From Dichetophora obliterata (Eukaryota > Arthropoda > Insecta > Diptera > Sciomyzidae): DNA of 64,000 nucleotides. Shown here piece after piece: positions 11,853-22,324 of this stretch; the stretch's first letter is position 1; each line of letters opens with the position of its first letter. The position numbers and the translations under genes were made by a program. Location of the stretch: NCBI GenBank assembly GCA_963920525.1, contig OY986438.1:80029177-80093176 (forward strand), given 5' to 3'. The notes under the pieces were generated by a model. It was not told the DNA's origin. It saw nothing but the letters and a program-made list of their open reading frames with translations, and did not search any database.

Positions 11853-13640
11853 TTATAACTCATAATTATATTCCTCCAATATAGCCTTCCAGCGTTTCAT
11901 TTTGGAGTTGGCATTTTTTGTACTGAGCGCGTATGTCAACGGCTGGTGGTCGGTGTAAATTTTGACTTTTCTAGATCCGTAAAGGAAACTGCGGAGAGTG
12001 GTCAGCGCCCATATTATGGCGAGCATCTCCTTCTCGTTTGTAGCATACGATTCCTCTGTCTTACTCAATGTCCTGGATAAAAATGTAATCGGTTTTGAAT
12101 CTTGTGAGAGCACTGCTCCCAAAGCTTGATTAGAGGCATCTGTTGTTAGTTCGAAACCTTTCTGAAAATCAGGATACGAAAGCATTACCTCTTTTGAGAT
12201 TAAACAACTTTTGGCTTTATTCCATGCGTCTATTGCTTGACTGTTCATATTGATGGGTTTTGTTTTCGATATATTTTTGGACAAGCGTCCATTTTCTTCT
12301 CGTAAGATGGATGTGAGTGGTTTTACTAGATCGGCATATCCTTTAATGAATTTGCGGTAATAGCCGGTCATCCCTAAGAATGACCTTAAGTCTTTAAGTG
12401 TTTTTGGTTGTGGGAGTTCTACGATAGCCTGTACCTTTTTGGGGTTGGTCTTGAGACCATTCTGTGAAACTATGAAACCTAAAAATTCGACTTCCTTTTT
12501 CAGAAACTCGCATTTGTCAAGTTGGACTTTAAAGTTTGCATTTTCTAAAGTTTCGAAGACCGCTTGAAGATTCCTGAAATGTTCATCTTCATTTTTCCCG
12601 AATATGATGATATCGTCTATGTAGACGTAGCATCTAACGCTGATATGTTCTCTTAAAACGTCGTCAAGAGCGCGTTGGAAAATCGAGGGGGAATTTTTCA
12701 GGCCGAATGGGAGTCTGTTGAACTCGAATTTTCCGTTGTTGATAGAGAACGCTGTCTTTTCTCTATCAGATTCCTTAAGAGATATTTGGTGGAAGCCACT
12801 CTTAAGATCGATTACGGTGTAATATGCATTTTTACCAAGATTGTATAAAACTTCGTTTACTTCGGGGATTTGATAGTTGTCTGCGACGGTTACTAAATTT
12901 AATTTCCTATAGTCGATTACCATCCGGTACTTTTTCTCGCCGGAGGCATCATCTTTTTTTGTAACAATCCATACTGGAGAGTTATACGGAGACTTTGATG
13001 GTCTTATAATGTTTTGTTCGAGCATCTCTTGGACTTGTTTTTCCACTTCGTCCTTGAGTGCCATGGGATAGGGGTAAGATCTATAGTATACCGATGTTTC
13101 TGTTGTAGTGCGTATTTCGCCTTGAACAGTTGTGGTGTACGTGAGTTTTTTGTCGGGGTCGGAGAAAAGCGTTGGAAAGGATTTAAGCAGAGTTTGCAAT
13201 ACTTGTTCTTGTTGCCGTGAGAGGTGAGAAGATCTAATTTCGAGGTTGTTGACTGAGTCAATTTTAAATTGCTTTAAGGGATATTTTAGTTTGTTTTTTA
13301 GGATAAAGTAATTTTTATCTGTATGGATAACTCCGTTGAGCTCCTTAAGGGTATCATTACCAATGATACCGTTAAAAGTTTCGAGTCCTGGTAGTAAAAA
13401 GAATTTTATTTTTTCCATTTGTTCATGAAATATATCAACGTAGGCATGATATGAAATTTTGACCTTTCCTGCTATAGAATTTGCGAAAAATGGCTTTATA
13501 TTTTTTTGGGGTGTTCTAATAAGATTTGGTTGAATATAATTTTTATTCGAACCCGTGTCAAGTAGAAATTTGTATCTGCGTCCGTTCTTCGCTGTGAACT
13601 CGTAATACGGTAGCGAAGAGTCCTTTAGTCCAAAAAATGA
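11853..13640 (-). pseudogene. Ty3/gypsy protease, reverse transcriptase and RNase H
   Basis: A long open frame. Protease: LLDTGSNKNY with DTG at 13551-13559. RT: RMVIDYRKLN, LPFGLKNSPSIFQR and the catalytic YIDD at about 12610-12621. RNase H: TTDASNQALGAVLSQ, NEKEMLAIIWAL and YTDHQPLTYAL. At 11853-11855 the frame ends in a TAA, but the reading continues sensibly behind it (TNVVADSLSRPPPTQV), so this is a nonsense mutation, followed by a shift at a poly-A run near 11689. Between the gag end and 13640 there are two further shifts. The internal start at 13418 is not a real N-terminus; the protease lies upstream of it. Confidence 0.92.
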
Positions 13641-13763
13641 ACGTCGTCGGTTTGTTTCGTGTCTTCTTGATCTACTTCTGGTTGATGGTTTGGTTAAAAA
13701 TTTTCTTCATAGCATTCTTCGGAATAAAATCCTTCGGGATCGTAGTAAGGATCTTCCGCTCCT

Positions 13764-15047
13764 TCAGTGTGTGTAAAGAATGTTCGTTGAATTTTGTTGG
13801 GAATAATGAGGAAGTGGTCGTTTTTGTATTGGGGTTTGATGTTGATTAAAGGTGTTCTGAGTCCTGCTAAAATTGTTCTGAGGTCTATTAAAATTATTCT
13901 GGGGTCGATTTTGGTAATTAACCTGTCTAGAGTTTATTGAATGATCAATTTCCATAGGTACGGGTGGTTTCGGTGGGAAGTATGGTCGGTTATTGAATCC
14001 GGAATGATCAAATGGTGGCCTTGGTTGAAACCCAAACGAGTTTTTACGTGAAAAATTGTTATTATTGTTCTGGAATCCATATGGATTATTATTATATCTG
14101 AATTGGGGCATGTGCGTTAGTTCTGGGAAAAATCTATTTCTAAACGCTGGCATGGGGAGATGGTTTTGATGATTTGGTCTAAATAGTGGTAACGGATAAT
14201 TGGGTTTCTTAGTGGTATTCGCCCTCTGCATGGAGTTTATTCTGTATGCCATGTTGTCTAGTTTTTGGCACAGTTGCAGAGCTTGCGGCAGTGTTGTTGG
14301 TTCACGAACACTTAAGAGCTTAGGGAGCTCGCCGTTGAGTCCCCTAATGAACGTATCTAATGCCTTGTCCCGATATGCATTAGTCAGAGTGTGAAGCGAT
14401 TCTTCGTTTAGATCTAAGCATGCGATCTTGTCTAATATTAAAGAAAGGTATTGGTATACTAGCTGGTAAAATTCAGTTATTGTCTTGTTGTTTTGTCTTA
14501 GTGTAACCATTTCGTGTTCGAGCGTGCCTATGTCACGTTTATCTGAATAGTGCATCATTAAGCACTTTTTGATTTTAGGCCAGTCTAGCGGTGTTCTGTA
14601 AGATTCTAAGGCTGTGTCCGCCTCGCCTATGATCTTATGCCTAACAGTGTGCAAGATAGCATAGTACCTCGGTGTTCCTTTTACATTCTCGTAAGCGGTA
14701 AAGATTCTATCGACGGTTTTGCGCCAGGAGTTGAATTCTCCTGGTTGTCCAGAAAATTCGCGTAGACACTTTACTATATCTGGTATTCTATCAAGTTCGT
14801 TCAAGTTAATTGGATTAAATGGTACCGTATAGTCGGTGTCATCGTGTTCCAAAAATGGGTTACTAAAATTTTGGATAGTTGATGTAATTAATTGCGTAAT
14901 ATGTCTCGTTAAATTCTCGTTTAGAATGATAGGTTGGGGATCAGGGGGTGCACTAGATGGGTGTTGATTGGGATCATTAGGAATAGGATTGTTATTGAAC
15001 CTAAGCTTAGCTAGTTTCTCGCTTAACTGCTCTTCTGGAGTCGACAT
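13764..15047 (-). CDS. Errantivirus-like gag
   Basis: Intact 427-codon ORF starting MSTPEEQLSEKLAKLRFNNN. The middle (about residues 80-280) resembles errantivirus capsid sequence (CLREFSGQPGEFNSWRKTVD, FIRGLNGELPKLLSVREP). The C-terminus is rich in Asn, Phe, Pro and Arg, with no CCHC zinc knuckle, as is usual in this group. The stop is at 13764-13766. In the -1 frame an acidic stretch continues directly into pol, which fits programmed -1 frameshifting between gag and pol, although later indels spoil that frame here. It is the only complete gene of this element. Confidence 0.9.
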   Translation of the reverse strand: MSTPEEQLSEKLAKLRFNNNPIPNDPNQHPSSAPPDPQPIILNENLTRHITQLITSTIQNFSNPFLEHDDTDYTVPFNPINLNELDRIPDIVKCLREFSGQPGEFNSWRKTVDRIFTAYENVKGTPRYYAILHTVRHKIIGEADTALESYRTPLDWPKIKKCLMMHYSDKRDIGTLEHEMVTLRQNNKTITEFYQLVYQYLSLILDKIACLDLNEESLHTLTNAYRDKALDTFIRGLNGELPKLLSVREPTTLPQALQLCQKLDNMAYRINSMQRANTTKKPNYPLPLFRPNHQNHLPMPAFRNRFFPELTHMPQFRYNNNPYGFQNNNNNFSRKNSFGFQPRPPFDHSGFNNRPYFPPKPPVPMEIDHSINSRQVNYQNRPQNNFNRPQNNFSRTQNTFNQHQTPIQKRPLPHYSQQNSTNILYTH

Positions 15048-16040
15048 GTTTTGTTAATGGAAAGGAAAATATATTTGCACTTAATGTTTCACCTAGACTT
15101 AATTTATAATCTTTGCTTTAATTCCTTGGATAATTTTCAGATCAGTGTTCCGTTAGATTCAAATAAACTCACTTTTATTTAATCACAAAAGTTGGATAAT
15201 TTTTAAATAAATGTTTTCTTGAGTTCAGATATTTTCGTCTTAATTAATTTACAAATATTTATAAGATAATTTTTTACTAAACGTTTTCGGATATTAACGC
15301 TTTAGTTTCTTTAAAAATTTAGAACAATTTTTTTTGTTTAAAATTAATTATTTTTTAAAGTTCTTAAAGATTTTTTAGAATTCAGTTTCACTAAATAACT
15401 CTTTTATTTAAATAGCTCTTACATTTTACTTTTTCTAAATTCCTTAAGGATTTCTTATAAATTCAATTTTTGCTTGATAACTCTTTAATTTTAAATAGCT
15501 CTTTAACTCAAATTTAATTTTTTCTAAATTTATTTAAGATTTCTTTTAAATTCACTTTTTAGTTTTAAATTTTCCTTTCAATTTAATTTTCACTTAATTA
15601 ATTTTAATTTAAAAAAATTTTTATAATATGATTTTACACAAAAATTTTCGTCTTTTAAGACTTAAATTAACTTACAGAGTTATTATAAAATACGCCATAT
15701 TGTTGGTGTTCCTCTTACTCGTTGTTTATGTTATGAAATATTTTTGTTGCGGCTGATTGTTGATATGTTTGATTTTTGATTTTTTTTTTCTAATGTTCTA
15801 CCAAGGCGGCTGATACTTTACGTTATCGCCCTTTTGTCAGTTTGACTACTTGGGGGCCTCGTTCCGTGGATTTTTTTGGACCGGTTAAACACACAAGGAT
15901 TAATATTTTTTTTTCGACTTCTTTTTAACGCGGATTTTCCGATAACTACATCGAGGCGACTCGCGGCTTTTTGATGAGTTCGATTTCTCCGGATTTATTT
16001 TTCGAAGGCAATCACTTTATTTTTCACTTGCGGCTTACCG
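15048..16040 (-). other. Errantivirus-like 5' leader, no gene seen
   Basis: About 1 kb of very AT-rich DNA between primer site and gag, with many T-runs on the plus strand. No coding sense was found on either strand. In related elements this region carries the packaging signal and splice donor; neither could be pinned down. Confidence 0.6.
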
Positions 16041-16058
16041 GTCCCTGCTCGGGCGCCA
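16041..16058 (-). other. Primer binding site, tRNA-Lys type
   Basis: On the minus strand TGGCGCCCGAGCAGGGAC directly follows the LTR. It matches the complement of the tRNA-Lys(UUU) 3' end at 17 of 18 positions (recalled, not searched). Confidence 0.7.
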
Positions 16059-16420
16059 GTTAATTTATTGCGAGTTTAAATTAATAAAAAAAATTTTCTT
16101 CGCTATGAGCGACTTTATTATTTGATATCGTACTTAAAACTAACTTAACATTTTCTATAGCTTCATTATTACACCTAAACCTGCGCTGCCGCTGTTGCTG
16201 TTGATTGTAGTGTTTGTTGAAGTAGGTGACGTTGGCGTTCTCACGGTTTGACGAATTTAGCGGATGCACGTGGACTCTGTTGTTGTTGTGTTTTATTGAA
16301 GTGGTTATTGGAGTAGATAACGTTGGCATTCTCACGGTGTGACGAATGCATCGAATGCGCGTGCACTCGTAGACATAGTGTCAGCATATTTCCTTAGTTT
16401 AAATATTTGTTACCTTAACT
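16058..16420 (-). repeat. Errantivirus-like 5' LTR
   Basis: 363 bp, same ends as the 3' LTR and the same internal duplication; it differs by a shorter trinucleotide tract and a handful of substitutions. Confidence 0.9.
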
Positions 16421-18130
16421 TAAATGTTTAGAATTCTAAAATGTTTAAACTTTCTTTTTGTGTTCAGCACTCATACAAACAAGTAAGGTTTTGGTACTTC
16501 ATGTTTATTGTAACTTTAATTTTCTTAACTACATAATTATATTTGTGAACCATATATTTTACTAGAGAATAAACGATATGCATTAAAATTACAAACCTGC
16601 CAACTTTATTTAATGCGTTTATTCAGCTACTTCTGGATGTTCCAAAAAGCACAGTATTCATTAGCAATTCGATTATTTTTTAAAATTGTAAAATAATTGA
16701 TAAAGTACAATTTTTTTCTGTTTATAATCGTAATATAATTATAAAAATCGCAAAATAATTAGGATTACTTTAGATGTCGAAAATAATCAAACTGAATTAA
16801 AAGTAATCAAGAAAAATAATCAGAGTACTTTTAGAAATTATGTTTGATTCTTTTTTTTTATTATGTATAGCAGAAAAGGAACGGTAACAGAGAAGGAACC
16901 ATGAACCCAAAGTTCATACTGTAGCTCCCAACAATTTTGTTAATAAAACTGATTAAGTTTTCGTATAACTGTTATTCGTATAATTGTGTTAACTGAAAAA
17001 GCCGTATCAGTGTATGGGTGATTTCAGTTGAAAATGACTGGTTGAACAACATCACCGTTGAAACGATGCGAGTGGACCTCAAACAGAATCAAAAATAATT
17101 TCTAAAAGTAGTCGGATTATTGTTTCTTAATTACTTTTTATTCTTTTTGATTATTTTCGTAATTATTTTTTGATTATTTGTAATCAAAATCAATTACTTA
17201 TCAAAAACATCTCCTTCAAAGATTATATAATCATTATAATTATTATTAAAATAAAATCTAGTTGTTTATTAATCGTAATCGCAATTTAACAGTTATGTAT
17301 GTATATAGTTTTTTGTATAAATATTAAACTTTTACAATTAATGTAATAAACATAATTTATAAAAAATATAAAAATAGCACAAAATATAACAGACTGAAGT
17401 ACTGAAATTTACATATGTTCTTTTTTAAGGCAGGAGCAGGTTGTTTAAAATTTTTATATTCTTTTTCTTCTCAAATTTTCAAAAGTACAGTTTTTGAGAA
17501 TTAACTGTTAAATTTTTGTAAGGATTCTGACGTTATCTCCGCTTCTACAGCCGTTTTAGCAGGTATCGAGCGCACAGCAAATATAGCATACTCACTCTAT
17601 TTACACTCATTTATCTCAAAACTACATTTTTCGGCAATGTATTGTAGCGAAAACAAAAGCTATTCAGCCAAATCATCTGAAATTTTAATATGTTATTCAC
17701 ATCAGTGACTTTCGCTATCAAAATTTCAAAAAATCGTAAATTTTACACTGAATAACCAGTAAAAACCCTGTTTTGGGACTTAAATTTAAAAAGCGCGCCA
17801 TAATCAAAAAATTTTATTGCAATATACCTTTAAAGCTTAAATATCATTGTTCATCGTTTTAACTTTTAAAAAATAAATCCTAAAAATATTTAAAATAATC
17901 ATGCACTAGGTTATTATTATTTATTATTTTATATATGTACATGCTTTGTTTCTTACTATTACATTTTAACAAAGCTATTTGTTTGTCTTCAAATTAAATA
18001 AATAGAATTGTTATGAAAGCTTAAAAAATTGGGTTTCAGAACTGTAATATATGAATCCTTTTTTTCGGAAGTGGATACATTTGTGACCTTTTCATGGATA
18101 CTTTTTTTTAGAACCGTCGCAGCAACACTG
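16421..18130. other. AT-rich noncoding DNA, probable right part of the hAT-like relic
   Basis: No coding region was recognised. It holds the inverted-repeat element at about 16650-17290. The hAT-like end GCAACACTG finishes at 18130. The stretch 17300-18050 is AT-rich and featureless to the eye. Confidence 0.45.
16650..17290. repeat. Fold-back (MITE-like) element
   Basis: About 640 bp with long imperfect inverted arms. The left arm (about 16664-16853) and the right arm (about 17087-17285, read in reverse complement) share runs such as GTACTTTTAGAAATTAT against CTACTTTTAGAAATTAT, and AATAATCAA-rich blocks. The centre (16860-17080) is not repeated. There is no coding capacity. The class is unknown, and target duplications were not resolved. 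Confidence 0.55.
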
Positions 18131-18136
18131 ATCTGA

Positions 18137-18179
18137 GGTGAAGTCACGTACACAATAAATGAGTGTACGTGACTTCACC
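18137..18179. repeat. Perfect 17-bp inverted repeat (hairpin)
   Basis: GGTGAAGTCACGTACAC at 18137-18153 and its exact reverse complement at 18163-18179, with a 9-base AT-rich loop. It starts six bases past the putative hAT end. It contains the palindromic core CACGTAC/GTACGTG. No T-run follows, so it does not look like a terminator. Confidence 0.8.
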
Positions 18180-19029
18180 AAAGCACATAAAAATGGAAAA
18201 AAAAATGTTTTGACGTCACAAAATTTAAGTTTCCTATCTCTTTATCTCTGATGGTAGTAATGATAACAGTGAAGTTAACAACAACAAGTTGTCAGCCAAC
18301 AACTAATTTTTATTTTCCCTCGAGCGGTTCTCGAAAATTTAAATTTCAGCATCCATGATTTTGTCGCAAGGTGATTATTCTGCCCCTTTCATTGCAACTT
18401 TTTTAAAGTCAAGATTTTTTAAACAATTTACTTTCGTAATAAAGATATGAGTATAAAACTGGTTTAATTTTTGAGGAATGTATGAAGTTACTCATGAGTT
18501 ATAAAAAGTTGACTTACATTTTTCCGAATTCTGACACGAGGAAAAGTTTTAAGTCAATCGTTTAAGTAATTTTGTGAATTTTTCGCTTTTAAGATTTATG
18601 AAGTTTATGTAAAAGTTTTTCTATCTTCATAATTTTATTAATTTAGGTAAATGAGATATCGTTCTCATCCCTACAATTTATTAAAACATACCTCCGGAAT
18701 TCAACGGGCGAGATCCGATCGAATAGTTGGATGTGTATCTCTTAGCATACACAGTGGTCGCACAGATCAGGACGTGTTCGTAGAATTTGCAAAAAAATAA
18801 GACATAATTTTTGATATTTTTTTTTATTTTATTTGCATACAAAAACTTTCAAAATTCAAGTAACTTAATTTTTATTCTTTTTTTTAATTTCGTACAAAAT
18901 TTTTTCAGAAAGTGTTTATTTTATAATTAATATTTTAGCTTTAACATGTATAAATTTTAGAAATTTTGGCCATGAATGCAAGCACTCAAAACCTTTTCAA
19001 CGATACCTTGAAAGTGAGGATCGCATTAA
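18180..19029. other. AT-rich noncoding stretch
   Basis: About 850 bp between the hairpin and the 3' end of the RTE-like LINE. No ORF with family resemblance, no RNA gene and no clear repeat were seen. Confidence 0.6.
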
Positions 19030-19066
19030 AAATAATGAAATTATTTCAATTTGTACTTAGTTGGCA

Positions 19067-21481
19067 TTACAACCGTATGTCGGTGTTGGCCTCATCTAAA
19101 AATTTGCGCCAGCCATGTCTGTCTTTCGCTTGCTGGCGCCAGTTGGAAATTCCAAGCTTCGTCAGGTTGTCCTCTACTTGGTCTTTCCAACGAAGATGCA
19201 CTTTTCTTCGAATATTTTCTTCACTGGAGCATCGTCTTTCATGCACTGAACATGACCTAGCCAGCGAAGCCGCTCGATTTCAATACGCTTGACTATGTCG
19301 ATGTCAGCGTATAGCTCATACAGTTCATCATTCCACCGTATTTGGTACTCGCCATTGACGCAGATTGGTTCATAGATCTTACGAAGAATCTTTCTCTCGA
19401 ATGCTCCTAAAGTCCTTTCATCTGAACTGCTCAGCGTCCAGGTTTGCGATGCATAAAGTAGAATGGGCATGATGAGCGATTTAAAGAACGTGATTTTCCT
19501 TCGTCGAGAGAGAGTTCTGCTTCTCAATTGCCTACTGTGCCCAAAGTAACATCTTTTGGCAAGAGTTTTTTTTTCGTTTGATCTCAATGCTGATGTCGTT
19601 GGTTGAGTTTATGCTGGATCCCAGATAGACGAAGTCCTTCACAACCTCGAAGGAGGTATTGTCAACTGTAACGTGGGTTCCAAGACGCTGGGACTGTTTG
19701 TTTGATGACACCAAGTATTTCGTCTTATCTGCATTCACTGCCAGACCCATTCGACTTGACTCTCTTTCTTATCTGGAAAATACTGCACTGACTTCGCGCG
19801 TATTTTGGCCAATGATATCGATGTCATCAGCATACGCAAGCAGCATAACACTCTTGTAGAATATTGTGCCACTACATCTCAAATCAGCAGCTCGGATGAT
19901 CTTTTCCATCATAAGGTTGAAAAAGTCGCACTATAAGGAATCACCTTGTCTGAAACCTCGTTTGGTAACAAATGGTGGGGAGAGGTCCTCTCCGATTTTA
20001 ACTGCGCTGCTGGTGTTGCTCAGTGTCATCCTGCAAAGTCGTATTAGTTTTGCAGGAATACCAAACTCGGACATGGTGGAGTACAGGTGCTTCTTTATTG
20101 GATAAAAAGATGGTGGGTGTCGACTTGTTTTTCTTAAGTCTTCTCCAAGATTTGTCGTAGCGTGAAAATCTGGTCGATGGTGGACTTTCCAGGTCTGAGG
20201 CCACACTGCTAAGGTCCAATCAGTTCGTTTACCATTGTAAATGGGCTTCAATCTTTCACATAAAACGCTCGACAGGACCTTATTTGCGATATTAAGAAGG
20301 CTTATCCCACGGTAATTGGCACAGCTAGTGGGATCGCCTTTCTTAACAGAGATTTCAATCGTTCGGAATGCATTCTTCCTACCATATTCTGCATAGAAGC
20401 TCGTGAATGCATTTAAATAGAGCTTCGCCTCCGTTCTTAAACAGCTCACCATGTTAGCCATCAGCTCCCGCGGCTTTGTTATTTTTAAGCCGAGCTATAG
20501 CTGTCAGAACTTCATCATAGTCGGGCAGCGGAACCTCGACGCTGTCATCCGTAATTGGGGTTTCCAGAATATCATCTCCCTTGGCGGCATTGTTGTTAGC
20601 GTCGCCATTTAGAAGCTTAGAGAAGTGTTCCCTCCATACCGTCTAGTCTGGACATCTGTCACTAGAATTCCGTTTTCAACCTGGCAGGAAGAGGCCCCGG
20701 TTTTGAAATCATCGGCAAGGCGTCTTATTTTTTGAAAAAAATTTTCGTGCCTCATTCCTGTCACTATACATCTCAATCTTCTTCTGCTCGCACTTTTTTG
20801 CCTCTCTTTTTCCGCCTGAAAATACGTCTCTCTTCCCTCCTCTTTTATTTGCTCTCCTTAGCAGCGCGCGTTACAACCGACTGCAGAGTGGCTTTGTAGG
20901 CTGCGACTTTCTCTGCAGTGGTGTCGCGACACTCCTGGTCGTACCACTAGTTTCGGCGAGGGCGCTGGTAGCAAATCACCTTTTCAGCAGCCGCACACAT
21001 GGAGTTGGAAATGTGTGTCCACTGCGCGCATATATCATCGATTGGAGAAGTGCATTGAAGCAGGAATGAGAGTCGATTGGCGAAAGCTTCGGCTGTCTGT
21101 TTCGATTGCAGCTTGTCGACGTCTAGCTTTCTCTATGTAGGATTCCGTGTATTCTTAGCTGCGCACAGACGTGCACAGCGACAAGATAGTGATCCAAGTC
21201 AATGTTTGCACCACGGATCGTGCGTACATCCAAAACACTGGAAGAGTGCCTTCCGTCGATCAAAACGTGATCAATTTGATTTTTGTTTTTTTGATCAGGG
21301 GACGACATCCAGGTGGCTTTATGAATATTGAGATGCTTGAATCTAGTGCTACTTACGACCATGTTTCGTGCTGCGGCGAAGTCAATCAGCCTCATTCCGT
21401 TATCGGAGGTGTTGTCGTAGAGGCTGAACTTTCCGACTGTTGTACCAAAAATATTTTCCTTGCCCACCTTAGCGTTGAAGT
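19067..21481 (-). pseudogene. LINE copy A endonuclease C-terminus, RT and C-terminal region
   Basis: Recognisable pieces: endonuclease end (21123-21480), RT (19931-20461, with KKGDPTSCANYRGISLLNIA and GFRQGDSL), the catalytic YADD near 19825-19840, and the tail (19174-19750, with MPILLYASQTWTLSSSDERT and RLRWLGHVQCM). The tail continues in another frame (KDQVEDNLTKLGISNWRQQA) to a TAA at 19067-19069. Stops and shifts are frequent, for example after GDSL and before ERESSRMGLAVNADKT. The latter stop is also in copy B. It is an inactive relic. Confidence 0.87.
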
Positions 21482-22185
21482 TGTAAAGTTTCGCGTTATT
21501 TAAATTAAAAAAAAAGGATTCGCGATTTATTATAAAAATTAGGTCCTGCCTATAAATCTTGCCGGCGAATTTCGCCACTGGCTCTAATTATAATATATTC
21601 ACTTATATTATTATAAGCCGTCACTAGAAAGTGCAATCAGGCTTTGTTTTTAAAATGAATTAGTCGGCAGCTTTTTTGTAAGCTCAAAACTGATTGATTT
21701 ATTTTCAACAATGTTCATCCTTTTATAGTAAGTATTTTGTCTTAAAACTAGTTAACAATTGTTTGTGTAGTTTAGAATGTAAATAGAATCATATGTTCTT
21801 TAATTAGTGTAAAAGTAATAGTAGAATATTGTAATGCATATTTGTAATTTAGTATTAGTAGTTTAATATGTGTGAGTGAGTAGACTTATATTAATAGAAA
21901 AAGTAAACATAATCATATGTTAACATATTTGTGTAGGAGTAAAAAGTATAATATAATATCATATGTTTTGTATTCAGCCATATGGGTACATGTGTGCGAA
22001 TGAGATAGATAGAAGTGCTTAGAATGAACATATGTTCTTATTGTTTGAATATTATTGTGCATGTTCTCGACAATTCTTACAGTAGAGGTTTTTATATTAT
22101 TACTTATTTTAAGAAAAGTATTTATAGCTTGTTTTATAATGAAATACATTGATGTAATTTAAATAATATGTATAGGTATACTACA
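21482..22185 (-). repeat. 3' LTR of gypsy element 21482-29265
   Basis: 704 bp. It matches 28554-29265 over its whole length; the largest difference is an 8-9-bp gap near 21730. Few substitutions, so the insertion is fairly recent. Confidence 0.93.
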
Positions 22186-22324
22186 CCCTTACCCTTAAGA
22201 AAAAAAAAATTTTATTTTGAAATTTATGAAAAATTAAAATTTTTTTGTGTTTTAACTTATACAAAATTTTAATATAATTCACATATTTACAAGATTTAAA
22301 TTTTTAAATAAAAAGATATAATTT

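Larger units (their letters stand above)
8495..16420 (-). mobile_element. Errantivirus-like Ty3/gypsy retrotransposon with env
   Basis: Complete minus-strand element: 5' LTR 16058-16420, primer site, about 1 kb of leader, gag, protease-RT-RNase H, integrase, env, polypurine tract, 3' LTR 8495-8873. The LTRs begin AGTTAA and end TTAACT. The flanks are TATA (8491-8494) and TAAA (16421-16424), close to the TATA-type target preference known for the 17.6/297 group but not a perfect duplication. Several stops and frameshifts are present in pol and env, so the copy is inactive. gag is intact. Confidence 0.93.

Noticed and set aside
21913..22149. 78-codon minus-strand ORF present twice (also 28993-29229)
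   Set aside because: It lies wholly inside the gypsy LTR in both places; the repetition reflects the LTR pair. A coding role cannot be excluded but nothing supports it.
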